Assembly (NCBI GenBank): GCA_001801085.1
Contig: MGWR01000021.1
Span: 1 to 64,000 of the forward strand
Origin: Gallionellales bacterium GWA2_60_142
GTDB taxonomy: Bacteria; Pseudomonadota; Gammaproteobacteria; Burkholderiales; Gallionellaceae
DNA: 64,000 nucleotides
Direction of reading: 5' to 3'
Position numbers and translations under genes: made by a program. Of the stretch, positions 44,183 to 52,612 are shown piece after piece (position 1 is the first letter of the stretch; each line of letters begins with the position of its first letter). The notes beneath the pieces are model-generated. The model saw only the letters and a program-made list of their open reading frames with translations, made no database searches and had not been told where the DNA came from.

Positions 44183-44294
44183 TTCTCGCCGCAATCCGAG
44201 AGGCCGCCGTCAGAGTGGCCTTTATTCCTGGTAGCTACAGGGCGGGGTGTCCCAGAAAGGTGAGGTTCGAAGTGTCTTTCCGGTTTGTCGTCGT

Positions 44295-45335
44295 ATGAAA
44301 AACAGGTATACGCAGGACAAGGTAGCCAGTGCCGAGATATTGAGGCTGCTGCTGCAGAAAATGGCCGCTCATCCGGCCGCGTTCACTCCGTTCGCCTACG
44401 CCTTGTGGTATGAGTTCATCACCGGCATCAATCCGCCGCTGAGCAAGGCGGTGAATGCGTTGCTCGACAACAAGCAGCAACTCACCGACGATTTGGTGCA
44501 TGAGTTGTATGCCAGCCATATCGCCGACGGCAACGTCGAGGCGGAGCAGGCTTTCAAGCAGAACATGCAAAAGGTGCTGGAGAATCTGGCGCGATTCACC
44601 GAAGCGACCGGCGACGAGGCCGGGAAGTTCAACGCGGGCTTGCAGAAGCATGGCGAGCGTTTGTCCCGCGGGCTGGATGCCGACTCCCTGCAGGGACTGG
44701 TCGGCGAGATTGCCCAGGAGACGGCGGTCATGCGCTCTTCGGTCGATTCGTTGCAGGACAAGCTGCAGGAAAGCAAAAGCGAGGTAGAGCGGCTGCAACA
44801 GGAGCTGATGAGTGCGCGCAGCGAGGCCTTGCTGGACCCGCTGACCGGGGTGTTCAACCGGCGCGGTTTCGAGGCGCAGATGCGCAACCTGGCCGCCAAT
44901 CCGGAGATGCAGGGCAAGCAGGTCAGCTTCCTGATGCTGGACATCGATTTCTTCAAGAAGATCAACGACACCTACGGACACCTGTTCGGCGACAAGGTCA
45001 TTCGCGTCATTGCCGAGGTGCTGAAGGCTCAGGTCAAGGGGCAGGATTCGGTCGCGCGGCTGGGCGGCGAGGAATTCGCCGTGATCTTGCCCGACACGCC
45101 GCTGCAGGGCGCCAAGGTGGTTGCCGAGCATATCCGTCAGTTGATCGAACGGGGCAAGATACGCCGCATGGACAAGGACGAGAGTGTCGGCGGCATCACC
45201 GTCTCGATTGGTATCGCAGGCTGCGATATCGGCGCCGACTGGCTGGCGACACTGGGCCAGTCCGACGAGGCGCTCTATGTTTCCAAGCAGGGCGGGCGCA
45301 ACCGTTCCACGATTTATACGCCGCCGCAGGACTGA
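44295..45335 (+). CDS. Cytoplasmic GGDEF diguanylate cyclase
   Basis: A 346-aa soluble protein. Residues 1-165 are helical and end in a coiled coil (VDSLQDKLQESKSEVERLQQEL) that should drive dimerisation; residues 170-340 are a GGDEF domain with DPLTGVFNRRGFE, MLDIDFFKKINDTYGH, and active site RLGGEEF. The I-site position reads KGQD rather than RxxD, so product inhibition is probably lost. Start: ATG 44295 or GTG 44247; neither has a good RBS. The sensory signal is unknown. Confidence 0.9.
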   Translation: MKNRYTQDKVASAEILRLLLQKMAAHPAAFTPFAYALWYEFITGINPPLSKAVNALLDNKQQLTDDLVHELYASHIADGNVEAEQAFKQNMQKVLENLARFTEATGDEAGKFNAGLQKHGERLSRGLDADSLQGLVGEIAQETAVMRSSVDSLQDKLQESKSEVERLQQELMSARSEALLDPLTGVFNRRGFEAQMRNLAANPEMQGKQVSFLMLDIDFFKKINDTYGHLFGDKVIRVIAEVLKAQVKGQDSVARLGGEEFAVILPDTPLQGAKVVAEHIRQLIERGKIRRMDKDESVGGITVSIGIAGCDIGADWLATLGQSDEALYVSKQGGRNRSTIYTPPQD

Positions 45336-45339
45336 CGCG

Positions 45340-46404
45340 TCATATCTCCAGTCTGGCGGACAGCCATTTCGCGACCTGTTCGCCACCCGATGGAACCGGT
45401 GTCGGCGACCGTGCCATTTCCCTTAACCGCTCCATTTCGGTTGCGATGTTTCCATCTTCCAGAGTCTGCCGCGAGATATTGCGGCATCGTCCATGGTTTT
45501 GCAGCCATTCGACCAGCGCCGGAGATTCCGGCCAGTCCGGGCGGTCTGCATAAAGCACGGGCACACCGCTGCAGGAGGCTTCGACGAAGCTGCCGTAGCC
45601 CGGTTTGCACAGCAATACGTCGCAACTCGCCAGCAGGTCGCCGAAGCCCATGGTCAGCGATTCCAGTTCGATCGAATCCGGATGGCGCACCTGCCAGCTC
45701 GCCTGCACCAGATAACGCACGCCCTCTATGCGCGGCCAGCGTTCCATTGGCAGGCGGCTATCGATGCCGCCCATGCTGACCAGCACCAGTTTTTCTTCTC
45801 CGGATAAGCGCAGCAAACGGTTCAGTTCGTCGCGGCGGTTCGCGCCGATGTCGGCGATGGGGGAAGCCGGGACGAGGTTGGGCAGATAGCCCATCGTCAT
45901 GCCCGGCGTCGCTCGCAGAAAGGCATCTGCATGCGCATAGCATCCGCGTATCTGCGCGGCGATATCGTCGTCGCCGCAGTAATGGCGGTAGATGTCGTGC
46001 CAGTTCAGCGAGCACAGCGCCGCATTCGGGATGCCGGCACGCTGCGCGCCCGCCAGCGGCAGGTAGCCGACGTTGGAAAGCACCATGTCCGTACCGAGAT
46101 CGCGCAGCAGTCCGGCTTCGTCTTCGACGCGCGCCTGCCAGTCCGCGTGAAAAGCGCGATAGGCCGCGCGACTGTCCTCGACGCGCACATCCAGCGCCGA
46201 GGACATCAGCATGCCGATGTCGCCGTGGCTTTGATGATGCTCGAACGGCGCGTGGATGCGCGAACGCAGATGGGATGCCGGCACAGCCGAACGCACCGTG
46301 ATGCGCAACTGCGGCATCAAGCTATGCAGTTCGTTCAGGACAGGTGCGGTCTGTGCGACATGGCCGTAGCCGTGGCCGGAGATCGAGACGACGAGATGGG
46401 GCAT
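45340..46404 (-). CDS. Glycosyltransferase-like protein (GT-B fold)
   Basis: A 354-aa protein with the GT-B nucleotide-sugar transferase plan. N-terminal HLVVSISGHGYGHVAQTAPVLNEL is the Gly-rich loop typical of GT1/MurG-like enzymes; the C-terminal donor site is seen in CDVLLCKPGYGSFVEASCSGVPVLYADRPDWPE. No membrane segment is present. The donor and acceptor are not deducible. It converges with the GGDEF gene, with 4 bases between stops. The start lies next to the hemerythrin gene. Confidence 0.85.
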   Translation of the reverse strand: MPHLVVSISGHGYGHVAQTAPVLNELHSLMPQLRITVRSAVPASHLRSRIHAPFEHHQSHGDIGMLMSSALDVRVEDSRAAYRAFHADWQARVEDEAGLLRDLGTDMVLSNVGYLPLAGAQRAGIPNAALCSLNWHDIYRHYCGDDDIAAQIRGCYAHADAFLRATPGMTMGYLPNLVPASPIADIGANRRDELNRLLRLSGEEKLVLVSMGGIDSRLPMERWPRIEGVRYLVQASWQVRHPDSIELESLTMGFGDLLASCDVLLCKPGYGSFVEASCSGVPVLYADRPDWPESPALVEWLQNHGRCRNISRQTLEDGNIATEMERLREMARSPTPVPSGGEQVAKWLSARLEI

Positions 46405-46460
46405 GTTGCGATAAGGCGTTGCTTGTTCGGGCCGGGATTATCCCATGGGCGGGACGAGCG

Positions 46461-47003
46461 TCAGGGGGAACTCGGCATGCCGACGCCGCGCCGTGCCGCC
46501 ATGCATGCGCCGATCTGCCGCAACTGCTCCGGCGTCAGCAGGCGATTCGCCAGCGGCAATAGCTCGGAATTCTCCACCGCGATGTGTCCGGTATAGCCGT
46601 TGATGAATCTTTCCGCGAGCCTGTCGTCCAGACGCGCATTCGCGCCTTCGGCCAGTTGCAATAGCGCCGGGCGCAACTCGTCCCATGCGGCAAGCATCAC
46701 GACATGCTCTTGCAGCAGGCGATGCAGCAGCGCATTGAGCTGTTCCGGATCGTCGCCGGCGCTTGTCCGCAACGCGGGGAACAGGTTCTCTTCCTCGTCC
46801 CGGTGATGGAACTGTCCCGCAGTATCGAAGTAGCGCAGGATGCCGTATGCGGCCTGCCGCACTTGCTCGTCGCAGCCGTGAGTCCTCAGGTGTGCCGAGA
46901 GTTTCTGCAGCGTGTCGCACTGGCGCAATATCTTGCCGTGGCAGGCAAGTAGCATCTCCAGCGGATGATCGAAGGTCGGGGCACTGGATTCGAGTCCAAG
47001 CAT
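46461..47003 (-). CDS. Hemerythrin-like cation-binding protein
   Basis: A 180-aa four-helix-bundle protein. Iron ligands fit the pattern DHPLEMLLACHGKIL (His), QFHHRDEEENLFPAL (HHxDEE), LLQEHVVMLAAWDEL (EH) and GYTGHIAVENSELLPLA (HxxxE). GGAGG precedes ATG 47003; the track start 47060 is too early. In many proteobacteria such proteins respond to NO or oxygen, which fits the neighbouring NsrR and NnrS genes. Confidence 0.88.
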   Translation of the reverse strand: MLGLESSAPTFDHPLEMLLACHGKILRQCDTLQKLSAHLRTHGCDEQVRQAAYGILRYFDTAGQFHHRDEEENLFPALRTSAGDDPEQLNALLHRLLQEHVVMLAAWDELRPALLQLAEGANARLDDRLAERFINGYTGHIAVENSELLPLANRLLTPEQLRQIGACMAARRGVGMPSSP

Positions 47004-47016
47004 TATTTTTCCTCCA

Positions 47017-47412
47017 TCATAAGAATGGCAGCGGGTCGTGGCGCAGCGCGACCAGCGCAATGTAGCCGAATATCGCCTGTGCCGCGAGCCAGGCAGATAC
47101 TCTCATGGTTTTGCTCCTGCCGTATTTCAGCGCGACAAAACCGAGCGCGATATACAGCAGCAAGGCAGTGACTTTTGCGGTCAGCCAGCTATCGACGAAG
47201 GGATATTGTCCTATGGTCCAAGCCAGCGCGACGGCGCTGCCCAGCAGCACGGTGTCCACCATGTGCGGCACTATCTTCACCCAGCGCTGCCGCATTATGG
47301 CGGAGTCGCGCAGCATCCAGATTCCGCGCAGCAGGAACAGCGTATAGCTGGCTGCGGCGCAGGAGATATGCAGGTGTTTGAGCAGGGCGTAGCTCACGTC
47401 GTTTTTGTCCAT
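47017..47412 (-). CDS. SirB2 family membrane protein
   Basis: A 131-aa integral membrane protein with four helices (LLKHLHISCAAASYTLFLLRGIWML, VDTVLLGSAVALAWTIG, VTALLLYIALGFVALKYG, AIFGYIALVALRHDPL). The SirB2 family has conserved His and Arg residues at the first two helices (KHLHIS, LRGIWMLRDS) suited to heme or electron transfer. It is 13 bases upstream of the hemerythrin gene on the same strand, so they are probably cotranscribed. Confidence 0.85.
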   Translation of the reverse strand: MDKNDVSYALLKHLHISCAAASYTLFLLRGIWMLRDSAIMRQRWVKIVPHMVDTVLLGSAVALAWTIGQYPFVDSWLTAKVTALLLYIALGFVALKYGRSKTMRVSAWLAAQAIFGYIALVALRHDPLPFL

Positions 47413-47483
47413 TCGTTCACGGTTGCGCCAAGATAACATAAAACATGTATTATTCGCGCATCATTAAATCGGTGCGGGTGAAG

Positions 47484-48395
47484 ATGGCTGCGAAGACGAT
47501 ATTGAAGCTGCTGGGTGTGGCGCCGGATGCCACGGGGCATAGCGAGAAGCTTATCGCTGCAACGGGCGCGCTGGTCGCGATCGCGGCGACGATGGCGACC
47601 AGTCTGCAGTTCGTCGGCGCGCAGGGCGCGGCATTGCTGGTGGCCTCGATGGGCGCATCGGCAGTCCTGCTGTTCGCGGTGCCGCACGGTGCCTTGTCCC
47701 AACCCTGGGCGCTGGTCGGTGGACATCTGGTGTCGGCGCTGATCGGCGTCAGCTGCGCCATGCTCGTATCCGATCCCTTCGTTGCCGGGCCGCTGGCCGT
47801 CGCGCTGGCGATCTACGCGATGCATCACCTGCGCTGCATCCACCCGCCCGGCGGTGCGACCACGTTGGCGGCCGTGGTCGGCGGTGCCGAGGTGCATGCG
47901 CTGGGCTACCAGTTCGTGCTGACGCCTGTGCTGCTGAATGTCGCCATCATGCTGCTGGTTGCCGTGGCGGTGAACTACCCCTTCCCGTGGCGGCGCTACC
48001 CGGCAGGCCTCAAGCCGGCATCGCCGCGTCTGGCAGCGCCGGCGAAATTGAATCATGCCAATTTTTCCTATGCCTTGCGCGAGATCGGCTCCTATCTGGA
48101 CGTCACCGAAGATGATTTGGCCAAGGTGTACCGGCTGGCATGCAAGCATGCGACGCGAATCTCGGACGACGAAGAAACGCTCGCGCCTGGCAATTACTAC
48201 AGCAACGGCGAGTTCGGCGATCGACTTTCGGTGCGCAAAGTAATCGAAATCGATGGCGATACGGTGAGCTTCATGTTTTCCGCCGGCGTAGGCGAGGGCG
48301 ACGAGGGAACGGCGAGCCGCGCGGAGTTCATGTCCTGGCAGCGCTACGAAGTGATCCCGGCGGATGGCGCGTGGCATCGCATCATGCGGCTTTGA
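47484..48395 (+). CDS. HPP-family membrane protein
   Basis: A 303-aa protein. N-terminal about 165 residues hold four to five membrane helices with the family motif HPPGGATT (near 115-122); HPP transporters in plastids and cyanobacteria carry nitrite. The remaining part is a soluble domain (NFSYALREIGSYLDVTEDDLAKVY...). ATG 47484 is preferred because a TATTAT -10 box lies over the 47445 start, but this is uncertain. Context with NsrR and NnrS supports a nitrite or NO link. Confidence 0.82.
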   Translation: MAAKTILKLLGVAPDATGHSEKLIAATGALVAIAATMATSLQFVGAQGAALLVASMGASAVLLFAVPHGALSQPWALVGGHLVSALIGVSCAMLVSDPFVAGPLAVALAIYAMHHLRCIHPPGGATTLAAVVGGAEVHALGYQFVLTPVLLNVAIMLLVAVAVNYPFPWRRYPAGLKPASPRLAAPAKLNHANFSYALREIGSYLDVTEDDLAKVYRLACKHATRISDDEETLAPGNYYSNGEFGDRLSVRKVIEIDGDTVSFMFSAGVGEGDEGTASRAEFMSWQRYEVIPADGAWHRIMRL

Positions 48396-48403
48396 GTCGA
48401 ATA

Positions 48404-48553
48404 CGATGATTGAAATGGAATCATGAAGACACATCGAGAAAACGTAGCGAGCACCTTGAGTGCAAGGCGCACGGAACGCAGAAACCGGAATGTACTTAAA
48501 GTACATGAGGATTTCGAGTACCGCGCAACGCAGCAATCGAGGTGCGCAGTAGT
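48404..48553. repeat. Dispersed repeat upstream of nsrR (copy 1)
   Basis: Begins ACGATGAT, contains AAAACGTAGCGAG, AAGGCGCACGGA, the palindrome ATGTACTTAAAGTACAT (48490-48506), ACCGCGCAACGCAGCA and ends CAGTAGTTTTA. A second, longer copy with two insertions lies at 51.4-51.7 kb. The first part also holds ATGATT-N7-AATCAT, a possible operator. Confidence 0.75.
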
Positions 48554-48568
48554 TTTATCGGGGTGTCT

Positions 48569-49051
48569 ATGAAACTCACACAGTATTCCGACCTCGGCCT
48601 GCGGCTGACGATGTATCTGGCGCTGCGCCAAGGCGAGCCGGTGACGATAGGCGAGGCAAGCGAGCGGCTGTCGGTGTCGAAGAATCATCTGGTCAAGGTA
48701 TCGCATCAACTGACATGTGCTGGCCTGATCGAGAGCATACGCGGCCGCAACGGCGGCGTGCGGCTGGCGATGACGCCGGAACAGCTCACGGTCGAGCAGG
48801 TGTTGCGCGCAACCGAAGACAACTTCGATCTGGTCGAATGCCTGGGCGGCGCGAACACCTGCGTGATCGCAGGGGCCTGCAAACTGGCGGCGGCGCTGGA
48901 AGATGCGCGCGAAGCGTTCTTCGCGTCGTTGCGTCAGGTCAGCATGGCCGACCTGGTCAAGAACGGCCGGGCGCTGGAGCGCTCTCTGCTGCCGCAGGAG
49001 GCTGTCGCACGCATAGCAGTCAAACGCGCTCCGAAACGAGGTCGCCCGTAG
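48569..49051 (+). CDS. nsrR: NsrR-type Rrf2 nitric oxide-sensing repressor
   Basis: A 160-aa regulator. Residues 1-75 form an Rrf2 winged HTH (MKLTQYSDLGLRLTMYLAL, SERLSVSKNHLVKVSHQL, SIRGRNGGVRLA). The Fe-S ligands ECLGGANTCVIAGACKL (C-x7-C-x5-C) fit the NsrR arrangement, in which NO destroys the cluster and relieves repression. GGGGTG precedes ATG 48569. The DUF2249 and NnrS genes that follow are its probable targets. Confidence 0.92.
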   Translation: MKLTQYSDLGLRLTMYLALRQGEPVTIGEASERLSVSKNHLVKVSHQLTCAGLIESIRGRNGGVRLAMTPEQLTVEQVLRATEDNFDLVECLGGANTCVIAGACKLAAALEDAREAFFASLRQVSMADLVKNGRALERSLLPQEAVARIAVKRAPKRGRP

Positions 49052-49125
49052 GGGCAATTCATTGCGCCCAGGCGTTCGCTCGCGCAATGAGGCAATAGTT
49101 TTTCAACCAACCGAAGGAACACATC

Positions 49126-49389
49126 ATGGAACACAACTGCGCCAACAGCTTTACCCAGGACATGCGCTATCCGTTCGACGCACGCGCCGTCGCCAAACGC
49201 TTTCGCCATGCCGCGATCTTCGGCGCGCTGGACTCGCTGAATCCGGGTGAAACGATGGCGTTCGTCAACGATCACGATCCGTTGCCGCTGCTCGCGCAAC
49301 TGCAACAACGCTACGGCGCGGGGATAGAGATCAAGTACGTCGCCCGCGAACCGGGCAACATCGCCATCGACTTCACTCGCCGCCAGTAA
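49126..49389 (+). CDS. DUF2249 domain protein
   Basis: An 87-aa protein of the DUF2249 family, small redox or metal-associated proteins that often accompany hemerythrins and NO-response genes. The core is DARAVAKRFRHAAIFGALDSLNPGETMAFVNDHDPLPLLAQLQQRYG, with NDHDP as the conserved motif; NIAIDFTRRQ ends the protein. GAAGGAAC precedes the ATG. It lies 7 bases before nnrS, so they form one operon. Confidence 0.9.
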   Translation: MEHNCANSFTQDMRYPFDARAVAKRFRHAAIFGALDSLNPGETMAFVNDHDPLPLLAQLQQRYGAGIEIKYVAREPGNIAIDFTRRQ

Positions 49390-49396
49390 TCGCCGC

Positions 49397-50548
49397 ATGA
49401 GTCATCCGTTCTGGCAAGTCGGCTTCCGGCCGTTTTTCGCGCTGGCGATGCTGTCCGGGTTGAGCCTGCCGGCATTGTGGGCGCTGCTATTTGCCGGCGC
49501 GGTTGCAGCGCCCGAGACCACGTTCACGACGGTGCAGTGGCATGCCCACGAGATGTTCTTCGGCTTCGGCTGGGCGGTGCTGGGCGGCTTCCTGCTGACC
49601 GCGACCAAGAACTGGGTCAATGTGCGCGGCTATCACGGGCAGGCGCTGATGTTCCTCGCGTCCGCCTGGCTGTTCGAGCGCATCGGCATGTGGTTTGAAG
49701 GCAGCTGGCCGCATGCGCTGTTCCTGCTGTCGAATAACCTGTTCCTCGGTTCCATCGTCGCGATGCTGGTCTGGACGCTGGTGAAGAACCGCGCGACCGA
49801 TGCCTACCGCGACAACTATCTGTTCCTGCTGGTCTTGCCGACCTTCCTGATCGCGAAGCAGCTGATGCTGAGCGCCGACTATTACCTGCTCGGCTGGAGC
49901 ATCGCGCTGGGCCTGTTCCGCATGGCCTTCCTGGTGATGCTGGAGCGCACGCTGGTGCAGTTCATGAAGGGCGCGTTCCAGGTCGGCATCCTGCAGCATC
50001 CGCTACTGGACAAGGCCATCAAGCTGCTCGGCTTGCTGCTGGTATTCGCGGGACTGCTGCCGCCTGTACTGGCCGCGTATGCCGGGCTGGTGCTGGCTTT
50101 GCTGTTGGCGGTGCGCTTCGCGTACTGGAAGCCGCAGCTGGCGCTGACGCGGCTGGACATCGGCATCATGTATCTGGGTTATCTGGCTATCGTCGCGCAA
50201 CTGCTGGTCGAGTTTTTCCGGCTGGCCATGACTATGCCGGAGCTCGTCTCGTTGTCGATACATGTGTTCACCTTCGGCGCGATGGGATTGATCGTCCCGG
50301 CGATGCTGATCCGCATCTCGCAGGGACATACCGGCAGGAAGGTGGTATTCGATAAAATCGACAAGCTCGCGCTGAGGATCATGATGCTGGCCTTCGTGCT
50401 GCGCATCGTCGCACCGCTGTTCCATCCGGCAAGCTACATGCTGTGGATCGCATCGGCAGCGGTCTGCTGGTTCGCCGCTTTTGCGCTGCTCGCTACACGT
50501 TACATTCCGCTGTTGTTGCGGCCGCGCGTCGACGGAAAACCGCATTAG
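49397..50548 (+). CDS. nnrS: NnrS family heme-copper membrane protein
   Basis: A 383-aa inner-membrane protein with about twelve helices that protects metabolism from NO-related stress. The start FWQVGFRPFFALAMLSGL is the family signature, followed by VQWHAHEMFFGFGWAVLGGFLLTATKNW, RMAFLVMLERTLVQFMKGAF and HVFTFGAMGLIVPAMLIRISQGHTGR. Conserved His residues are those expected for heme and copper. It follows the DUF2249 gene downstream of nsrR. Confidence 0.94.
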   Translation: MSHPFWQVGFRPFFALAMLSGLSLPALWALLFAGAVAAPETTFTTVQWHAHEMFFGFGWAVLGGFLLTATKNWVNVRGYHGQALMFLASAWLFERIGMWFEGSWPHALFLLSNNLFLGSIVAMLVWTLVKNRATDAYRDNYLFLLVLPTFLIAKQLMLSADYYLLGWSIALGLFRMAFLVMLERTLVQFMKGAFQVGILQHPLLDKAIKLLGLLLVFAGLLPPVLAAYAGLVLALLLAVRFAYWKPQLALTRLDIGIMYLGYLAIVAQLLVEFFRLAMTMPELVSLSIHVFTFGAMGLIVPAMLIRISQGHTGRKVVFDKIDKLALRIMMLAFVLRIVAPLFHPASYMLWIASAAVCWFAAFALLATRYIPLLLRPRVDGKPH

Positions 50549-50623
50549 CTATACCGTTTGCCGTAGCGTGCGCTCTGCTAGAATGGCCGCATCGCCATAC
50601 GCAAAGCCGATGCTTTTCCATAC

Positions 50624-51388
50624 ATGACTGTTATCGCCGTATTCAACCAGAAGGGTGGTGTAGGCAAGACTACCACGGCGGTCAATCTCGCCGCTGCTTT
50701 GGCGCGTCGCGGACACCGGACCACGGGTATCGACCTCGATCCCCAGGCGCAGTTCGGTTCCACTGTGGGCATCACCGCAGCATCCGGCGACGACAGCCTG
50801 TACGGTCTGTTCCAGCGCAGTCGTCCGTTGCGCGAAATGATCCAGATGACGGCTAGCGGCATCGGCATCATTCCCTCTCATGTGGAGATGTCCAAGGTGG
50901 ACGCGTTGTACGGCAAGGGCTACAACGCGATCAATAAACTGAATCTGGGGCTGAAAGCCGAAAATGCGGAGGGCGAGGTTCACCACTGGGTGCTCGATTG
51001 CAGTCCGGTGGTCGGCGTGCTTTCGCTGAATGCGATCTTCGCCTGCGACGGCATCATCGTTCCGATGTCGGCGGATTATCTGTCGATCAAGGGGGCGATT
51101 CAGATCCAGAAGACCCTCAAGGCGCTCGAACTGGTGCTGAAGCGCCGCGTCAACCGCCGCTATTTGCTGACGCGCTACGACTCGCGTCGGCGTTTGTCGC
51201 GCAACGTCCTGCTGATGGCGGAAAAGGAATTCGGCACAGATGTCTGCCGCACGCTGATTGCGGAGAACGTGAGTCTCGCGGAAAGCCCTTTGATGAACAA
51301 GACGATCTTCGAGCATGCGCCCAGCAGCCGCGGCGCGAAGGACTACGATGCGCTGATGAACGAACTGATCGCGGACGGGTTCATCTAA
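50624..51388 (+). CDS. ParA/MinD-family ATPase
   Basis: A 254-aa P-loop ATPase with deviant Walker A (FNQKGGVGKTTTAVNLAAAL), switch I (GIDLDPQAQ) and Walker B (VLDCSPVVGVLS, where Ser replaces the usual Pro of DCPP). It is close to ParA-like proteins of the chromosome-partition group, but there is no parB partner. The C-terminal half carries the usual VPMSADYLSIKGAIQIQKTLK and YDSRRRLSRNVLLMAEKEFG. Possible roles are positioning of a cargo or of the divergent small gene products. Confidence 0.85.
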   Translation: MTVIAVFNQKGGVGKTTTAVNLAAALARRGHRTTGIDLDPQAQFGSTVGITAASGDDSLYGLFQRSRPLREMIQMTASGIGIIPSHVEMSKVDALYGKGYNAINKLNLGLKAENAEGEVHHWVLDCSPVVGVLSLNAIFACDGIIVPMSADYLSIKGAIQIQKTLKALELVLKRRVNRRYLLTRYDSRRRLSRNVLLMAEKEFGTDVCRTLIAENVSLAESPLMNKTIFEHAPSSRGAKDYDALMNELIADGFI

Positions 51389-51397
51389 TCCAAAGAA

Positions 51398-51667
51398 ACG
51401 ATGATCGGGTACTGGAAAACGTAGCGAGGACGGTTGGCTGTAAGGCGCACGGAGCTTTGCATGGCCAATCGACTAAGCTGGCCAAAAACGCCAGCCAAGT
51501 CGCTGGTCAGCACAGAAACTGGAATGTATTTTAGTCTGCCGTTACACGGCCCCGGATTTCGAACACCGCGCAACGCAGCAGGCGACCGCCGCATAACCAG
51601 TGACTTGGCCGTTGTCTTTTGACGGCCTAGTCAAATGCCTAGTTGTTTCATCAGTAGTTTTACAGTG
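51398..51667. repeat. Dispersed repeat copy 2 with two inserted hairpin units
   Basis: Same landmarks as the copy at 48.4 kb: ACGATGAT, GAAAACGTAGCGAG, TAAGGCGCACGGAG, AACTGGAATGTA, ACCGCGCAACGCAGCA and CAGTAGTTTTAC. It has one insertion after CACGGAG and another after GCAGCA. These are inverted relatives of the ACCAGYGACTTG hairpin (copy B at about 51454-51513 on the minus strand, copy C at 51597-51650 on the plus strand). Copy A is at 14.6 kb. This 284-bp gap has no gene. Confidence 0.78.
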
Positions 51668-51672
51668 CCCGA

Positions 51673-51888
51673 TCAACTGTGTTTGACGATCAGCGTCAGG
51701 ACATCCTCGATATCCGCGGATTGGGGCAACTCCTTCTCGACGACGATAGTCTGGCTGTGGACGATTTCGCAATTGAGGTACATCTGGCGCAGCTTGCGTT
51801 CGGCATCGGCTTGATCCTTGCCGAATATCCGGATGTTTTCGACCAGATGGCCGTTCCGTGTCTTTACCGTGAAGTCGTATTTCTGCAT
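51673..51888 (-). CDS. Small hypothetical protein
   Basis: A 71-aa soluble protein starting at ATG 51888 (MQKYDFTVKTRNGHLVENIRIFGKDQADAERKL); the 51 residues before it in the track are unlikely coding. It has a mixed alpha/beta pattern, the segment RQMYLNCEIVHSQTIV and an acidic end. It is divergent from the ferredoxin gene. Function unknown, but the length and composition suggest a conserved small protein. Confidence 0.6.
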   Translation of the reverse strand: MQKYDFTVKTRNGHLVENIRIFGKDQADAERKLRQMYLNCEIVHSQTIVVEKELPQSADIEDVLTLIVKHS

Positions 51889-52052
51889 GGTCGAATAAGA
51901 AGATATGTGAGCTATCTGACGTTCAGAGTAGATGCATAGCAGGCGATGCGTCAAGCAGAGAAATATTGGGCAGAGAGATACTGGGTGCACCGGATTTCTC
52001 GCGCCGGGTCGCTCTGCTAGAATGCCGCGACTGTTGAGCATTGGAGAATGAC

Positions 52053-52376
52053 ATGACCTACGTGGTTGCCGAGAACTGTATCAAGTGCAAGTACACCGAC
52101 TGCGTGGACGTGTGCCCGGTGGACTGCTTCCGCGAGGGGCCGAACTTTCTGGTGATCGATCCGGACGAGTGCATAGACTGCACCTTGTGCGTCGCCGAAT
52201 GCCCGGCCGAGGCGATCTACGCCGAGGACGACCTGCCGCAGGCCCAACATCATTTCATCGAACTGAACGCCGAACTGGCGAAGCTGTGGAAACCCATCGT
52301 CGAGAAGAAACCGGCGCCGCCCGACGCCGACCAGTGGCGCGGCGTGCCGGACAAGCTGCGTCTGCTGGAACGTTAA
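52053..52376 (+). CDS. fdxA: FdxA-type 7Fe ferredoxin
   Basis: A 107-aa ferredoxin with one [3Fe-4S] and one [4Fe-4S] cluster. Pattern: [18 protein letters not shown] and [16 protein letters not shown], with a C-terminal extension ([21 protein letters not shown]) typical of FdxA. ATG 52053 with GGAG upstream is preferred to 52041. It serves as a low-potential electron carrier. Confidence 0.94.
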   Translation: MTYVVAENCIKCKYTDCVDVCPVDCFREGPNFLVIDPDECIDCTLCVAECPAEAIYAEDDLPQAQHHFIELNAELAKLWKPIVEKKPAPPDADQWRGVPDKLRLLER

Positions 52377-52377
52377 A

Positions 52378-52612
52378 CCTAGACACCTCGGTTGACCGCG
52401 CCCAAAGGTACGCAAGCCAATGAACGGTAATTTCAGAATTGTTCCATACCCGCTCACCCGATTGGTGAGGCGCTACGAGGCGTATTGCACGTCCCTCGCA
52501 GTGCATGGCGGCATTGCTTCTCCTCGGAATGGGATAACCATTCCTCGTCGGCGCGCCTTGCCCTGCGCCGCGATGAACGCACACTACACCTCGTCCAACC
52601 GAGGAATCTAGG
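52378..52612. repeat. 235-bp element with 17-bp inverted ends, upstream of addB
   Basis: Left end CCTAGACACCTCGGTTG (52378-52394) and right end CCTAGATTCCTCGGTTG on the minus strand (to 52612) match at 15 of 17 positions. Inside is the hairpin GGAATG-GGATAAC-CATTCC. No ORF is plausible. It looks like a MITE-like or other palindromic element. Its right end supplies GAGGAATCTAGG just before the TTG start of addB. Confidence 0.72.

Noticed and set aside
48490-48506. ATGTACTTAAAGTACAT as a dedicated NsrR operator
   Set aside because: It is part of the dispersed repeat copy and does not fit the NsrR consensus; kept only as a repeat feature.
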